A stretch of DNA of 64,000 nucleotides from Gemmatimonadota bacterium. Its GTDB lineage: Bacteria > Gemmatimonadota > Gemmatimonadetes > Longimicrobiales > Gaopeijiaceae. The stretch's first letter is position 1. Each line of letters begins with the position of its first letter. The notes under the pieces were generated by a model that saw only the letters and a program-made list of their open reading frames with translations, was not told the origin of the DNA and ran no database searches. The stretch lies in contig JAJDXG010000020.1 of assembly GCA_022823365.1 (NCBI GenBank), positions 1 through 64,000 on the forward strand. Reading direction: 5' to 3'. The position numbers were made by a program, and so were the translations under genes. Below are positions 8,601 through 16,813 of the stretch, piece by piece.

Positions 8601-10573
8601 ACATTCAGTCGGAGCCCTTCACCGTGGTGGGCATCGGGGACATGAGCGGCGACGTGTTCGGCAACGGCATGCTGCTGTCGCCGCACATCCGGCTGATCGC
8701 GGCCTTCGACCACCGGCACATCTTCATCGATCCCGACCCCGACCCGCGCGCCTCCTTCGAGGAGAGGGAGAGGCTGTTCCACAAGGCCGGTTCCTCGTGG
8801 GCGGACTACGACGCGAGCGCGATGAGCCCCGGCGGCATCATCGTGCAGCGCGGCTCCAAGGAGGTCGAGCTCTCGCCCCAGGCGCGCGCGGCCCTGGGCA
8901 TTTCGCGGGATCCCGGCAGGGTGAGCGGCGAGGAGCTGGTCCGGCTCGTGCTGCAGGCCGACGCCGAGCTGCTCTGGAACGGGGGAATCGGCACCTACGT
9001 GAAGGCCTCGGACGAAACCCACGCCGACGTCGCCGACCCCTCCAACATCCCGGTGCGGGTGGATGCCGGCGAGCTATGCGTCAAGGTCGTGGGCGAAGGT
9101 GGCAATCTCGGGCTCACGCAGAGGGCGCGCACCGAGTTCGCGCTGGCCGGAGGGCGCCTGAACGTGGACGCGCTCGACAATTCGGGAGGCGTTTCCCTGT
9201 CGGACCGCGAAGTCAACCTCAAGATCCTGCTCAACGCAGTGGTGGAGGACGGGCGCATGACGGGAGCGGAGCGCAATGGCATGCTGCGCGACCTGGCGGA
9301 ACCCGTTTGCGAGCAGGTGCTGCTCGACAACGCCTCTCAGAGCCTGGCGGTGTCACTCGATGTCATGCGCGCCCGCGAGGGAGTCGACGACTTTCGCCAG
9401 CTCATCTCGGAGCTGGAGAGGGACGGCTTCTTCGACCGCTCTCGCGAGCATCTGCCCACCTGGGAGCAGCTGCTCGAGCGCGACGAGACCGGTTCGCGCC
9501 TGACCCGGCCGGAGCTGTGCGTGCTGCTCGCGCACGCCAAGCTCCACCTGATGCGCCGCCTGCTGAAGGGGACGCTCATCGACGACCCGGTCGCGAGCGG
9601 CTACCTGGCACGCTACTTCCCGCCGGTAGCCGTCGACGCCGCGGGCGAGTCCGGGCTGGCCGCCCACCGCCTGGGGCGGGAGATCGTGGCGAGCCAGCTC
9701 ACCAACGACCTCGTGGACCTGATGGGCGCCGGATTCGTGCATCGCATGATGCGCGACTCGGGGGCGTCCGCGGACGAGGTGGCGCGGGCCTGGCTGGTGG
9801 CCTCCCGGCTCTCGCGACACAGGCAGCTCCTCGCCGACCTGCACGAGCGCGAGCGCGAAGCGGGGACGGCGGTCGCGTACCGGTGGTACATGGAGCTCGG
9901 CCGGGTGCTGGACCGCACGACCCGCTGGGTGCTGGGGAACGCCGAGCGCGAGGAGATCGACAGCCTGGTCGGCGGCAACTTCAGTACGCTGCGCGAGCTG
10001 CAGCGCATCTTCCCCGGCGTGGTGAGCGGAGAGGACCGGCTTACCTTCGAGCGCCTGGTGTCGGAGATCCAGGAAGTCGGGCCGGCCGCCGATATCGCGC
10101 CAGCGCTGGCCACCCTGCGCTTCCTGGACCAGTTGATGGACATCCTGCGCGTGGCGCGGGACACGCGCACTGCGCCGGTGTACGCGGCGCGGGCCTACTA
10201 CGCGGTTTCGGAGCTGCTGGAGATTCCCTGGCTCCGCCACGCGATCGACGAGTGCGCGCGCGACGAACGCTGGGAGCAGCGCGCCGCGCGGGCACTGAAC
10301 GACGACCTGACGCGCGCGCACCACCGAATCGCCAACTTCTCGGCGGCCGCGGCAGCGGTGCGGGACGCGCAGGCCGGCGGCGTGGCGCATGTCCTGACCG
10401 CGTTGCGCAGCCGGGAGGTGGCCTACTTCGGCGAGCTGCTCACGGAGCTGCGTGCCGAGAGCACCCTCACGCTGTCGGGGCTGGCTGTGGCGGTGCGAGC
10501 CATCATGGTGCTCTCCGAGCGCACCGGCAAAGGCTCGGGAGAGGGCGAAGCTCAGCCGATGCGGTCGATGTAG
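5630..10573 (+). CDS. gdhB: NAD-specific glutamate dehydrogenase, large (180 kDa) class
   Basis: A 1647-residue protein matching the usual size of the bacterial large NAD-GDH family (Streptomyces, Pseudomonas, Caulobacter; PF05088). It interconverts glutamate and 2-oxoglutarate plus ammonium with NAD+, normally in the catabolic direction. The N-terminal regulatory half is followed by the catalytic core: GGIRYSDRPDDFRTEVLG near residue 834, VKNSVIVPAGSKGGF near 857 with the substrate-site lysine, DKGTAGFSDIAN, and the nucleotide-binding GIGDMSGDVFGNGM near residue 1000. A helical C-terminal domain completes it. Translation is probably coupled to the preceding GT2 by the ATGA overlap. The 3' end overlaps the convergent downstream gene by 22 bases. 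Confidence 0.95.
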   Translation: MNDTDTRIMPRARDTSSVIDDVRSRLRRILPYGDADLAADFAGLFLARAPALYLRERNPVELARLTADAFAFLQESRPDRVDVRVFNPAGEPGGRRAPVTVIRTNVGERPFIVDSIREHLHSRDLTIEHFIYPLLGIVRREGRILRIVPPADAEERESLIHCEISRVTDPALLQSLQEELEQRLEDVVRATDDFRPMLAALDGSMKRLGTRARELPDLAGELDEIRAFLAWLRDDGFVFLGHRRYDITGDPDTGEPHVMVERGSGLGILRDEGRSGYVNPVPLASMPGTLRQLLADGPLLLIGKTNARSTVHRLAHMDYIGVKKLDAEGRQVGEERFLGLFTSKAYGDHADRIPILRQKLRWILEDAGAEKGAHDYKEINTIFNSMPKEELFLGSAREIARDVRTALTSYHTTGVQVTRREDRLRRGASFMVIIPREKFSAKARKAIETAFVNLLDGEVLNYHLAMGGGEQARLHFYLRVRPELLDVVTDVELKRLVQELTRDWTDRVGDELGQVRARDEARRLAHRYAAGFGADYRAVADPDAAARDILQLEAMVADGRSLSIALSNPGESVLAPGDRVTELRLYRLGPRLVLSDFMPILENAGLRVIAENPAQLRGSGVPEGAVHTFAVQTSGKSPLDLRKVGPVLVDTILAVSAGDATNDRLNALVPTARLAWREVEVLRAYASYGFQLGAVPSRDSIVDALLNYPRIARLLFGLFEARFHPRERARDRRQAGMDAMRAKLLAALDDVYLLSDDRALRHLLTLIEATVRTNYYATGGSTPTRRSGGVPYMSFKVMARALTSLTRTSLLFEAWVRSARMEGVHLRGARVARGGIRYSDRPDDFRTEVLGLAETQIVKNSVIVPAGSKGGFVILDQPSLSVATRSEVERQYRTLMRGLLDLTDNLDAGTPVPPDDVVRYDDPDPYLVVAADKGTAGFSDIANAVAGDYGFWLDDAFASGGSNGYDHKELSITARGAWECVKRHFREMGKDIQSEPFTVVGIGDMSGDVFGNGMLLSPHIRLIAAFDHRHIFIDPDPDPRASFEERERLFHKAGSSWADYDASAMSPGGIIVQRGSKEVELSPQARAALGISRDPGRVSGEELVRLVLQADAELLWNGGIGTYVKASDETHADVADPSNIPVRVDAGELCVKVVGEGGNLGLTQRARTEFALAGGRLNVDALDNSGGVSLSDREVNLKILLNAVVEDGRMTGAERNGMLRDLAEPVCEQVLLDNASQSLAVSLDVMRAREGVDDFRQLISELERDGFFDRSREHLPTWEQLLERDETGSRLTRPELCVLLAHAKLHLMRRLLKGTLIDDPVASGYLARYFPPVAVDAAGESGLAAHRLGREIVASQLTNDLVDLMGAGFVHRMMRDSGASADEVARAWLVASRLSRHRQLLADLHEREREAGTAVAYRWYMELGRVLDRTTRWVLGNAEREEIDSLVGGNFSTLRELQRIFPGVVSGEDRLTFERLVSEIQEVGPAADIAPALATLRFLDQLMDILRVARDTRTAPVYAARAYYAVSELLEIPWLRHAIDECARDERWEQRAARALNDDLTRAHHRIANFSAAAAAVRDAQAGGVAHVLTALRSREVAYFGELLTELRAESTLTLSGLAVAVRAIMVLSERTGKGSGEGEAQPMRSM

Positions 10574-11325
10574 TCGTCCATGGCGGCGAGCACCCTCACG
10601 ACGCCGGACGTGTCTTCCGCCGCGGTGATGTCGGCCGCAAAACCGAACATCATCTTGCGAACAGCTTCGCGGTCGATGCCCGCGGGGGCCGGCTCCGGGG
10701 CCGGTTCCGCTGCGGGCGCGGGGGCCGGCTCGGGCTGGGGAGCAGGCTCTGGCTCGGGAGCAGGAGCGGGTGCTTCAGCAGCCGGCTCGGGCTCGGGCGC
10801 GGGGGCCGCAGGCTTGCGGCGGCGGCGGCGGGGCTTGATGCCGGCCGCTGCATCCGCCGCCCGGCGGGCGGCCCGCTTCACCTGAAGGGGATAGCGCGCG
10901 TGGAACTGGCGCTTGGTCAGCTCCGCGATTCCGGCGTTCAACTTGACCGCGCCCGCGAGCAGTTCGTCCACCGAAACGTCGGGATTGTCCTTCAACTGTC
11001 CCTCGACCCAGCTCATGACCTCGGCGTCCGTCGTCGTCCTGCCCTTCGCAGGAGCCGGGGCCGGGGCCGGAGCCTCGGCGGGCGCGGGCGCGGCTTCCGC
11101 GGCTTCCTCCGAAGCAGCTTCAGCAGCGGCTGCGGCCGCCTCGGCCCTCTTGGCCCGCCGCTTTACCTGAAGCGGATAGCGCGCGTGAAACTGGCGCTTG
11201 TTCAGTTCGGCCACATCGGGCTGGAGGATCTTCGCGCCCTCGAACAGCTCATCTACCGTCACTTCCGGATTGTCCTGCAATTGCTTCTCAACCCAGCCCA
11301 TTACTTCAGTATCGGTCGCGACCAT
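10552..11325 (-). CDS. Uncharacterised protein with duplicated KRQFHARYPLQVKR domain
   Basis: A 257-residue protein that I cannot assign to a function. It has two copies of a roughly 60-residue module (about residues 3-62 and 98-160). Each reads EVMxWVExQLxDNPxVxVDEL, then GAxxL, AEL and KRQFHARYPLQVKR, ending in a basic Ala-rich helix. A Pro/Ala/Glu-rich linker (about 60-97) separates them and a second such linker (about 165-220) leads to a 37-residue C-terminal segment starting GIDREAVRKMMFGF. The basic ends and the linkers suggest a nucleic-acid-binding or scaffold role, but that is a guess. ATG start at 11325; no partner gene is apparent. The 3' end overlaps gdhB by 22 bases. Confidence 0.7.
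   Translation of the reverse strand: MVATDTEVMGWVEKQLQDNPEVTVDELFEGAKILQPDVAELNKRQFHARYPLQVKRRAKRAEAAAAAAEAASEEAAEAAPAPAEAPAPAPAPAKGRTTTDAEVMSWVEGQLKDNPDVSVDELLAGAVKLNAGIAELTKRQFHARYPLQVKRAARRAADAAAGIKPRRRRRKPAAPAPEPEPAAEAPAPAPEPEPAPQPEPAPAPAAEPAPEPAPAGIDREAVRKMMFGFAADITAAEDTSGVVRVLAAMDDYIDRIG
10870..11325 (-). repeat. Intragenic tandem duplication, two units 285 bases apart
   Basis: The DNA at about 10870-11040 and 11155-11325 encodes the two copies of the KRQFHARYP module. The shared string ATAGCGCGCGTG begins at 10891 and again at 11176, an offset of 285 bases. The copies have diverged mainly at third positions, which points to an old duplication kept by selection. Confidence 0.75.
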
Positions 11326-11472
11326 CGATCAACTCCCCCGTGTAACGATGAACCAGCCAGGACATGCTTTGCCAGCGCAAACGATAAGGTGTGACAAAGT
11401 GGAACGCAATATCTGTCAGTGCTGATGCGAATATGATTTGGCGGCGCGCGGATGTCCCCGGCGTCACCGGAC

Positions 11473-13023
11473 TCAGAAATCAATGACGACCTGGAGCCCA
11501 AAGGTTTCCTCGAAGAGGCCTTTCTTCTGATCCACGGTCCAGCGCTCCAGCAGCACGTCGCCGGCACAGTCGGCGCTCAAGCGAAGACTGCGCCCGTCCA
11601 GGGTGGCCGTAACCGAGCGGATAAGCTGACGGCGCTGCCGGTCCAGGCCGTCAACCAGGCGCAGGATCGCGCCCAGGTGGTCGACCAGCACTCGATCCGC
11701 CGGGGCCAGTGCCGCATATGCCCGGTGATGCGACCTGGGATGGCTCTTGCGATGATAGCGCGCGACGTTCCCCACAATTGCCAGCTCGCGCGGCGAAAGG
11801 CCCGGTATTTCCGAGTTGCCGAGAATATAGAGCGTGTGCTTGTGGTGTTTTTTCATCGCGACGAACACGCCGATATCGTGCAGGATTGCCGCAACTTTCA
11901 GGAGATGCCGTGCATGGGGCCCCTGTCCGTGCAGGGACTCGAGCTGGTCGAATACGCTGACCGCCAGCCTTGCGACATGACGGCCATGAGCCTCGTCGAA
12001 CATGTAGCGGCGCCCGAACGACACCGCCGCCTGCGTGAGTTGCTTCTCCTGCCGGCTGTCGTTGGAGGCGCTGGAATTGAGGTCGGCCATGAGGTCGAGC
12101 GTAACGCCCTCCTTCACCCCGATGTGCGGAACCAGGATCTCCCGGGTGCCGGTGAGCTCCGCCAGTCGCCTGAAGACCACGGCGGCGGGCAATATGACGT
12201 CCGCGCGGTCGTGCCTCAGCCCCAGTTGTTCGATGCGCTCCGAATACGAAAGGCGCGCGAGGAGCCCGATGGCGGAATCCAGGCCCGACACGGGCAGTCT
12301 GCTGACACCGTCCTTCGTCTTGCCGGGGGCGGCCAGCGCGGCCAGAGCCTCTATGTTTCCTCCACAACCGATGAACCCGGTCGGCTGCCAGTATTGCGCG
12401 GGCGCCGGAATGTTCATGACCGCCACATACTCGGAGAGCAGTCGCTGAAACGCCCCGGGCTCGTTGCCGGGCTCGGCCAGCCGTTCCAGCAGACGGACTG
12501 AACCCATCGAGTGGGTTTCGCTCCAGAGCATGCCCGAGTCGTCCACCAGCGACAGCTCGACGCTGCCGCCGCCGAGGTCCACGAGCAGCCAGCGGCCGCC
12601 TTCCAGGCCGATGCGCGCCGCCACCGCCAGGTGCACCAGCCTCGCCTCCTCGGATCCGGTGATGGCTTTCAGCCTGATCCCGGTCTCGCGTGCGATCCTC
12701 TCGACGAGGAGAGGCCCGTTGCGCGCTTCGCGCACCGCGCTGGTCGCGACCGCCCGGTAATGTTCGATGTCGAATTGCTTGAGGTATCCCTGGAAGCGCT
12801 GGAAAGCCTCGACCGTGGCGTCCATGGTCTCCGGAGCCAGCCGGCCGGTGAGGAAGACCTGGTGCCCCAGCCGAATCGGCACCCGCTCCGAATAAAGCGT
12901 GGTGTACCTGGCCGGCGACGTGAACTCCACGGCCATGAACCGGATTCCGTTCGACCCCGTGTCCACGCAGGCAAGGCGAATCGGGAATTCAACCTGTGCG
13001 TCGGAACCGTTCTGACTGGTCAT
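11473..13023 (-). CDS. ppx: Ppx/GppA-family exopolyphosphatase with C-terminal HD domain
   Basis: A 516-residue protein of the ASKHA phosphatase fold that hydrolyses inorganic polyphosphate or pppGpp. It opens with VDTGSNGIRFMAVE (phosphate-1 loop), continues with SEEARLVHLAV and the phosphate-2 loop LLVDLGGGSVELSLV near residue 154, and has GFIGCGGNIEALAAL for adenosine or phosphate contact. An HD-type domain follows with KVAAILHDIGVF near residue 381, as in longer Ppx proteins. ATG at 13023 overlaps the lutC stop (ATGA), so it is the last gene of the lut-containing operon. A T-G-S-N instead of the commoner D-x-G-S-N at the first loop is a minor variation. Confidence 0.85.
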   Translation of the reverse strand: MTSQNGSDAQVEFPIRLACVDTGSNGIRFMAVEFTSPARYTTLYSERVPIRLGHQVFLTGRLAPETMDATVEAFQRFQGYLKQFDIEHYRAVATSAVREARNGPLLVERIARETGIRLKAITGSEEARLVHLAVAARIGLEGGRWLLVDLGGGSVELSLVDDSGMLWSETHSMGSVRLLERLAEPGNEPGAFQRLLSEYVAVMNIPAPAQYWQPTGFIGCGGNIEALAALAAPGKTKDGVSRLPVSGLDSAIGLLARLSYSERIEQLGLRHDRADVILPAAVVFRRLAELTGTREILVPHIGVKEGVTLDLMADLNSSASNDSRQEKQLTQAAVSFGRRYMFDEAHGRHVARLAVSVFDQLESLHGQGPHARHLLKVAAILHDIGVFVAMKKHHKHTLYILGNSEIPGLSPRELAIVGNVARYHRKSHPRSHHRAYAALAPADRVLVDHLGAILRLVDGLDRQRRQLIRSVTATLDGRSLRLSADCAGDVLLERWTVDQKKGLFEETFGLQVVIDF

Positions 13024-13610
13024 GGTGCGGGCCCCGGCCATCTGTCGAGGAGGAGCGCGACCACGCGGCCGGGCCCGTGGACGCCGGTCACCATGACCTG
13101 GCCGATGTCGGCCGACTTGCTGGGACCGGAGTGCAGCGCCAGCGCGGCGCCATCGTCGTCGCGGCACGCGGCCAGCACCTCGCCGAGGGTGGCGGCGACG
13201 GTCGTGGCGTCCACCAGCACCACGTGCACCGGCGGAAGCAGCTGGGTGCGCCGCCCGTCCCGGCTGCTCAGCACCAGCGACCCGGACTGGGCGGCCGCCG
13301 CGCGCGCAACCGACACCCCCAGCGCGGCCTCCCGGGGCGGCGCCTCGGGAGCCGGGAGCGCCAGGACCCTGGGAACGCCGGTCCCGTGGCTGACGCTCGC
13401 GAACCGGGCGGCGAACCCGTTCAGCCACCGGCGCGCGGCTTCCGCGTCGGCGAAGCGGTGCACCTCGCCCCCCGCCGCCCGGAAGCACTCCGCGAAGTGC
13501 TCCACCGGCGGGGCGGCATCGGGCGCCGCCGTGCTCAGCTCGCCCGGATGAGGCGCCCGGGGCCGGTCCCGGAGCGCGCGCCGCACCCGCTCGAGAATCC
13601 GATCCCTCAT
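13020..13610 (-). CDS. lutC: LutC-type lactate utilisation protein (DUF162)
   Basis: A 196-residue LUD-domain protein. Typical segments are ASVSHGTGVPRVLALP, ARAAAAQSGSLVLSS (the conserved AE/Q-x-GS region), HVVLVDATTV and the C-terminal HSGPSKSADIGQVMVTGVHG. LutC is one of three proteins needed for L-lactate oxidation to pyruvate through the LutABC iron-sulfur complex. Its ATG overlaps the lutB stop and its stop overlaps the ppx ATG. The strict coupling supports stoichiometric expression with LutA and LutB. Confidence 0.88.
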   Translation of the reverse strand: MRDRILERVRRALRDRPRAPHPGELSTAAPDAAPPVEHFAECFRAAGGEVHRFADAEAARRWLNGFAARFASVSHGTGVPRVLALPAPEAPPREAALGVSVARAAAAQSGSLVLSSRDGRRTQLLPPVHVVLVDATTVAATLGEVLAACRDDDGAALALHSGPSKSADIGQVMVTGVHGPGRVVALLLDRWPGPAP

Positions 13611-15013
13611 TCGATGCCCTCCCGCCAGAGATCGCGGAACGAGGCCCGCGACGGCTCCGGATCCTTGCGCACCTCGCGCCAGCCGCCCACCACCGGCAGG
13701 GGTACGCGGCGCACCGGTTCGGGGAGCGCGTGCAGCATGGCCCCGGCGGCCCGGTACACGCCGGGCCGGGTCGCGACCGCAGTCCACGCCTTCAGCAGCC
13801 CCGCCTTGGCGCGGGAATCCATCCCCGCCTCCGCCGCGCGCCGGCGCCAGCTCAGGAGCAGCTCGGGAATGGGGATGCGCACCGGGCAGGCCTCCTCGCA
13901 GGCACCGCACAGGCTGGACGCGAAGGGAAGCGGCATGGCCGCGTGCAGCCCGGCCAGCCCGGGGTTCAACACCGACCCTATGGGGCCCGAGTAGACGGCC
14001 CCGTAGGCGTGCCCGCCCGTCTGGCGGTACACCGGGCAGGCGTTGAGGCAGGCGCCGCAACGCACGCAGCGGAGCGCCTCCCACGCCTCCGCGTCGGCGA
14101 GCACGTCGGTGCGGCCGTTGTCTACCAGCACCACGTGCACCTCCTCAGGGCCGTCGGGGTCGTCCGCGGTCCTGGGACCGTGGATCATGGAGACGTAGTT
14201 CCCCACCGGCTGCCCGGTCGCCGCCCGGGCCGTGAGCTGCAGGAACACCGCCAGGTCGCTCCAGCGCGGCAGCAGTTTCTCGATGCCCACCAGCGCCACG
14301 TGCACCGGGGGCGCCGAAGTCGTGAGCCGGATGTTGCCCTCGTTCTCGATGAGCGCCACGGTGCCCGTCTCCGCCACCAGGAAGTTCCCCCCGGTGATGC
14401 CCACGTCGGCCGCGAGAAAGGCCTCGCGCAGGATCAGCCGCGAGACCCCCGCCAGCTCGTCGGGCGTGGCGTCCAGCTCCGTCCCGTGAGTCTCGTGGTA
14501 CAGCCGGCGGATCTCGTCCAGGCTCAGGTGGATGGCCGGGCCGACGATGTGGCTGGGCGGCTGTTCGAGCAGCTGCAGGATGTACTCTCCAAGATCGGTC
14601 TCGAGCACGTCGACGCCCCGCTTCTCCAGCAACTCGTTGACCTCGAGTTCCTCGGAGAGCATGCTCTTGCCCTTGACCGCGCGCCGCGCGCCCCGGCGCT
14701 CGATGATGCCGGAGAGGATGCGGTGCACGTCCTCCTGCGACCCGGCCCAGTGCACCCGGGCACCGTTCGCCTCCAGCTTCGCCTCGGCTTCCTCCAGATA
14801 CCGGTCCAGGTGAGTCAGCAGGTGCGTCTTCACCCCTTCGGCCCAGACCCGCCATTCCTCCGCGGCCACCCCCGCGAACGCGGCCCGCCGGCGCGCGTCG
14901 AACGAGAGCGTCGCCCCGGTCACCGAAGCGCGCACATCCCCGCCCCGGCGCGCCCGCTTGGGGTACTCCCGGCTATGAATCTGCACCGGCCGCCTCCCAG
15001 AGAACGTCGGCAA
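13607..15013 (-). CDS. lutB: LutB-type iron-sulfur lactate utilisation protein
   Basis: A 468-residue protein with an N-terminal LUD domain (VKGKSMLSEELEVNELLE, GITGGNFLVAETGTVALIEN) and two 4Fe-4S cluster motifs, CVRCGACLNACP near residue 314 and CGACEEACP near residue 367. This is the standard LutB architecture for electron transfer during lactate oxidation at the cytoplasmic face. The ATG at 15013 gives a 41-base overlap with lutA. A GTG at 14932 (RASVTGATLSF) would remove the first 27 Arg-rich residues and avoid the overlap, so the start is uncertain. Confidence 0.9.
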   Translation of the reverse strand: MPTFSGRRPVQIHSREYPKRARRGGDVRASVTGATLSFDARRRAAFAGVAAEEWRVWAEGVKTHLLTHLDRYLEEAEAKLEANGARVHWAGSQEDVHRILSGIIERRGARRAVKGKSMLSEELEVNELLEKRGVDVLETDLGEYILQLLEQPPSHIVGPAIHLSLDEIRRLYHETHGTELDATPDELAGVSRLILREAFLAADVGITGGNFLVAETGTVALIENEGNIRLTTSAPPVHVALVGIEKLLPRWSDLAVFLQLTARAATGQPVGNYVSMIHGPRTADDPDGPEEVHVVLVDNGRTDVLADAEAWEALRCVRCGACLNACPVYRQTGGHAYGAVYSGPIGSVLNPGLAGLHAAMPLPFASSLCGACEEACPVRIPIPELLLSWRRRAAEAGMDSRAKAGLLKAWTAVATRPGVYRAAGAMLHALPEPVRRVPLPVVGGWREVRKDPEPSRASFRDLWREGIE

Positions 15014-15761
15014 GATGGCGCACGGCGAGGTCCTGCCCGCGCTTGCGCATGCGGCTCGAGAGCTGGAGCAGGCAACCGCAGTCGGCGGAGGTCAGGAAGT
15101 CGACCTCGCCCGCCGCGGCGAGGGTGTCCAGCTTCCGGTCGGCCATCCCCGCGGACACCTGCGGGAAGCTCACCGAAAACAGGCCCCCGAAGCCGCAGCA
15201 CTCCTCCGCCGCCTCCCAGGGGACCACTTCGGCCCCGGCGTTGGCCAGCAGCGCAAGGGGCTCTTCCCGGATCCCCAGCTCCCGCAGGGCGTGGCACCCG
15301 TGATGGTACGCGATGCGGCGTCCCTCCAGGCCGCGCCCGAGCTTCGTCACGCCGAGCACCCGCACCAGAAACTCCGCCAGCTCGAAGGTGCGCCCGGCGA
15401 GGTCGGCCGCCTGCGCGGAAAGGTCATCGTCGTGGAATAGGTGGGCGTAGAAGCGCCGGAGCATGCAGGCGCAGCTCCCCGAGGGAAGCACCACGTACTC
15501 GCTTTCGCTGAAGACCTCGATGGTGTGCGCGGCCATGCGGCGCGCCTCGGCATCCCGGCCCGCGTTGAAGGCCGGCTGCCCGCAGCAGGTCTGCGCCTGC
15601 GGAAAGTCGACCTCCACCCCCAGCTTGCGCAGCAGCCGAACGGCCGAGGCGGCGGCATCGGCGTAGAAGTGGTCGCCCAGGCAGGTGACGAAGAGGGAGG
15701 CGCGCACGGGGGCACGCGCGGGCGGCATCGGCCCGGATGCGGTGGTCGGCTGCTCGGACAT
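14973..15761 (-). CDS. lutA: LutA-type (Fe-S)-binding lactate utilisation protein
   Basis: A 262-residue protein with two CCG domains (DUF224/cysteine-rich), as in LutA and GlpC/HdrB relatives: CCGQPAFNAGRD in the first half, then HHGCHALRELGI and ECCGFGGLFSVSFPQVS in the second. The cysteines ligate an iron-sulfur cluster of the LutABC lactate dehydrogenase. ATG at 15761, 14 bases after the apbE stop. It is followed by lutB and lutC in the same direction, completing the LutABC set. Confidence 0.9.
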   Translation of the reverse strand: MSEQPTTASGPMPPARAPVRASLFVTCLGDHFYADAAASAVRLLRKLGVEVDFPQAQTCCGQPAFNAGRDAEARRMAAHTIEVFSESEYVVLPSGSCACMLRRFYAHLFHDDDLSAQAADLAGRTFELAEFLVRVLGVTKLGRGLEGRRIAYHHGCHALRELGIREEPLALLANAGAEVVPWEAAEECCGFGGLFSVSFPQVSAGMADRKLDTLAAAGEVDFLTSADCGCLLQLSSRMRKRGQDLAVRHLADVLWEAAGADS

Positions 15762-15775
15762 GGATGTCGAGCGCT

Positions 15776-16813
15776 TCAGGCCCCGAACCCGGAACTGCGG
15801 ACCAGGTCGAGCTCCTTGGTGACGATCAGCCCTTCGGCGCCGTCGACGCGCTCCAACAGTTCGATGCCGTGGACGGGGCCCAGCACCATGGCCGCGGTGG
15901 CGAGCGCGTCGGCGTCCATGGCGGAGCGGGCCACCACGGTGGCCGCGCTGGCATGGCCGGGCGAGGAGCCCGTGCGCGGGTCGACGATGTGATGATGGCG
16001 GAGGTCGGCGGTGTACGCCCGCATGTAGTCGCCCGAGGTGGCGACCCCCTGGTTGCGCACCTCGATCGTCCCCAGCACCGTCCCCGGCTCGCGCGGGTGC
16101 TCCACCCCCACGGGCCATCCCGTACCCGCCACCTCCCCCTCCCCGGCCGAGATGTCCCCGCCCCCGTCGGCCAGCACGCCCGCCGCGCCCGCGGCCGCGG
16201 CCTGCTCGACCACCCGGTCGAGGATGTACCCCTTGGCGATGCCGTCGAGCGCGAGCGCCATGCCCGGGCGCGCGAACGCGATGCGCTCCGCATCCGCCGC
16301 GACGTGCCGGTACCCGACGCGTGACATGGCCTCCTCCACGGCATGCTCCGCGGGCGGCGCGCCGGTCTCCGCGAAGCTGCTCCGGTAGAGTTGGGTCAGC
16401 GGAGGCACGGTGGGGTCGAAGGCGCCCCCGGTCAGCTCGGCGAAGTGGAGGGCGCGGCGCACCACCGCCACCAGCTCGGCCGACGGGTCGTCCAGCACCC
16501 CGTCCCGGTTGAGCCGGCACACCGGCGTGTCGGGCCGGTAGCCGCTGAAAACCGCCTCCAGCCGATCGATCTCGTCGAAGGCCCCGCCGGCCAGTTCGCG
16601 CGCCCGCGCGGCCTCCGGGTGCACCACGGTGACGTGGACCAGCGTGCCCATGCGGGTGCGGGTATCGCTCGCGCTGTGCAGCCCGGCCCTGCGCAGGATC
16701 GCGGACGCGAGTCCGCCGCCCATCGCCAGCAGCAGGCCCGCCGCCCCGCCAACCCGGAGCGCCGTGCGCCGGGAGACGCCCGCGGCCGCGGAACGGCCAC
16801 CGTTCTCAGGCAC
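15776..16813 (-). CDS. apbE: ApbE-family FAD:protein FMN transferase, Tat-exported
   Basis: ApbE transfers FMN from FAD to a Thr or Ser of exported flavoproteins such as NqrC, RnfG and NosR. The protein has 345 residues. A twin-arginine leader (SRRTALRVGGAAGLLLAMGGG) lies in the first 40 residues. The catalytic domain includes MGTLVHVTV, DGIAKGYILD, VLADGGGDISAG and HHHIVDPRTGSSPG, the last with the Mg-binding His/Asp. I chose the GTG at 16813, which overlaps the stop of the NosR-like gene by 8 bases; longer in-frame starts run inside that gene. Position right after a NosR-like flavoprotein strongly suggests that protein is its substrate. Confidence 0.92.
   Translation of the reverse strand: MPENGGRSAAAGVSRRTALRVGGAAGLLLAMGGGLASAILRRAGLHSASDTRTRMGTLVHVTVVHPEAARARELAGGAFDEIDRLEAVFSGYRPDTPVCRLNRDGVLDDPSAELVAVVRRALHFAELTGGAFDPTVPPLTQLYRSSFAETGAPPAEHAVEEAMSRVGYRHVAADAERIAFARPGMALALDGIAKGYILDRVVEQAAAAGAAGVLADGGGDISAGEGEVAGTGWPVGVEHPREPGTVLGTIEVRNQGVATSGDYMRAYTADLRHHHIVDPRTGSSPGHASAATVVARSAMDADALATAAMVLGPVHGIELLERVDGAEGLIVTKELDLVRSSGFGA

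Noticed and set aside
5675..9022. 1115-codon minus-strand frame opposite gdhB
   Set aside because: Antisense to a clear glutamate dehydrogenase; composition is typical of a third-position GC shadow.
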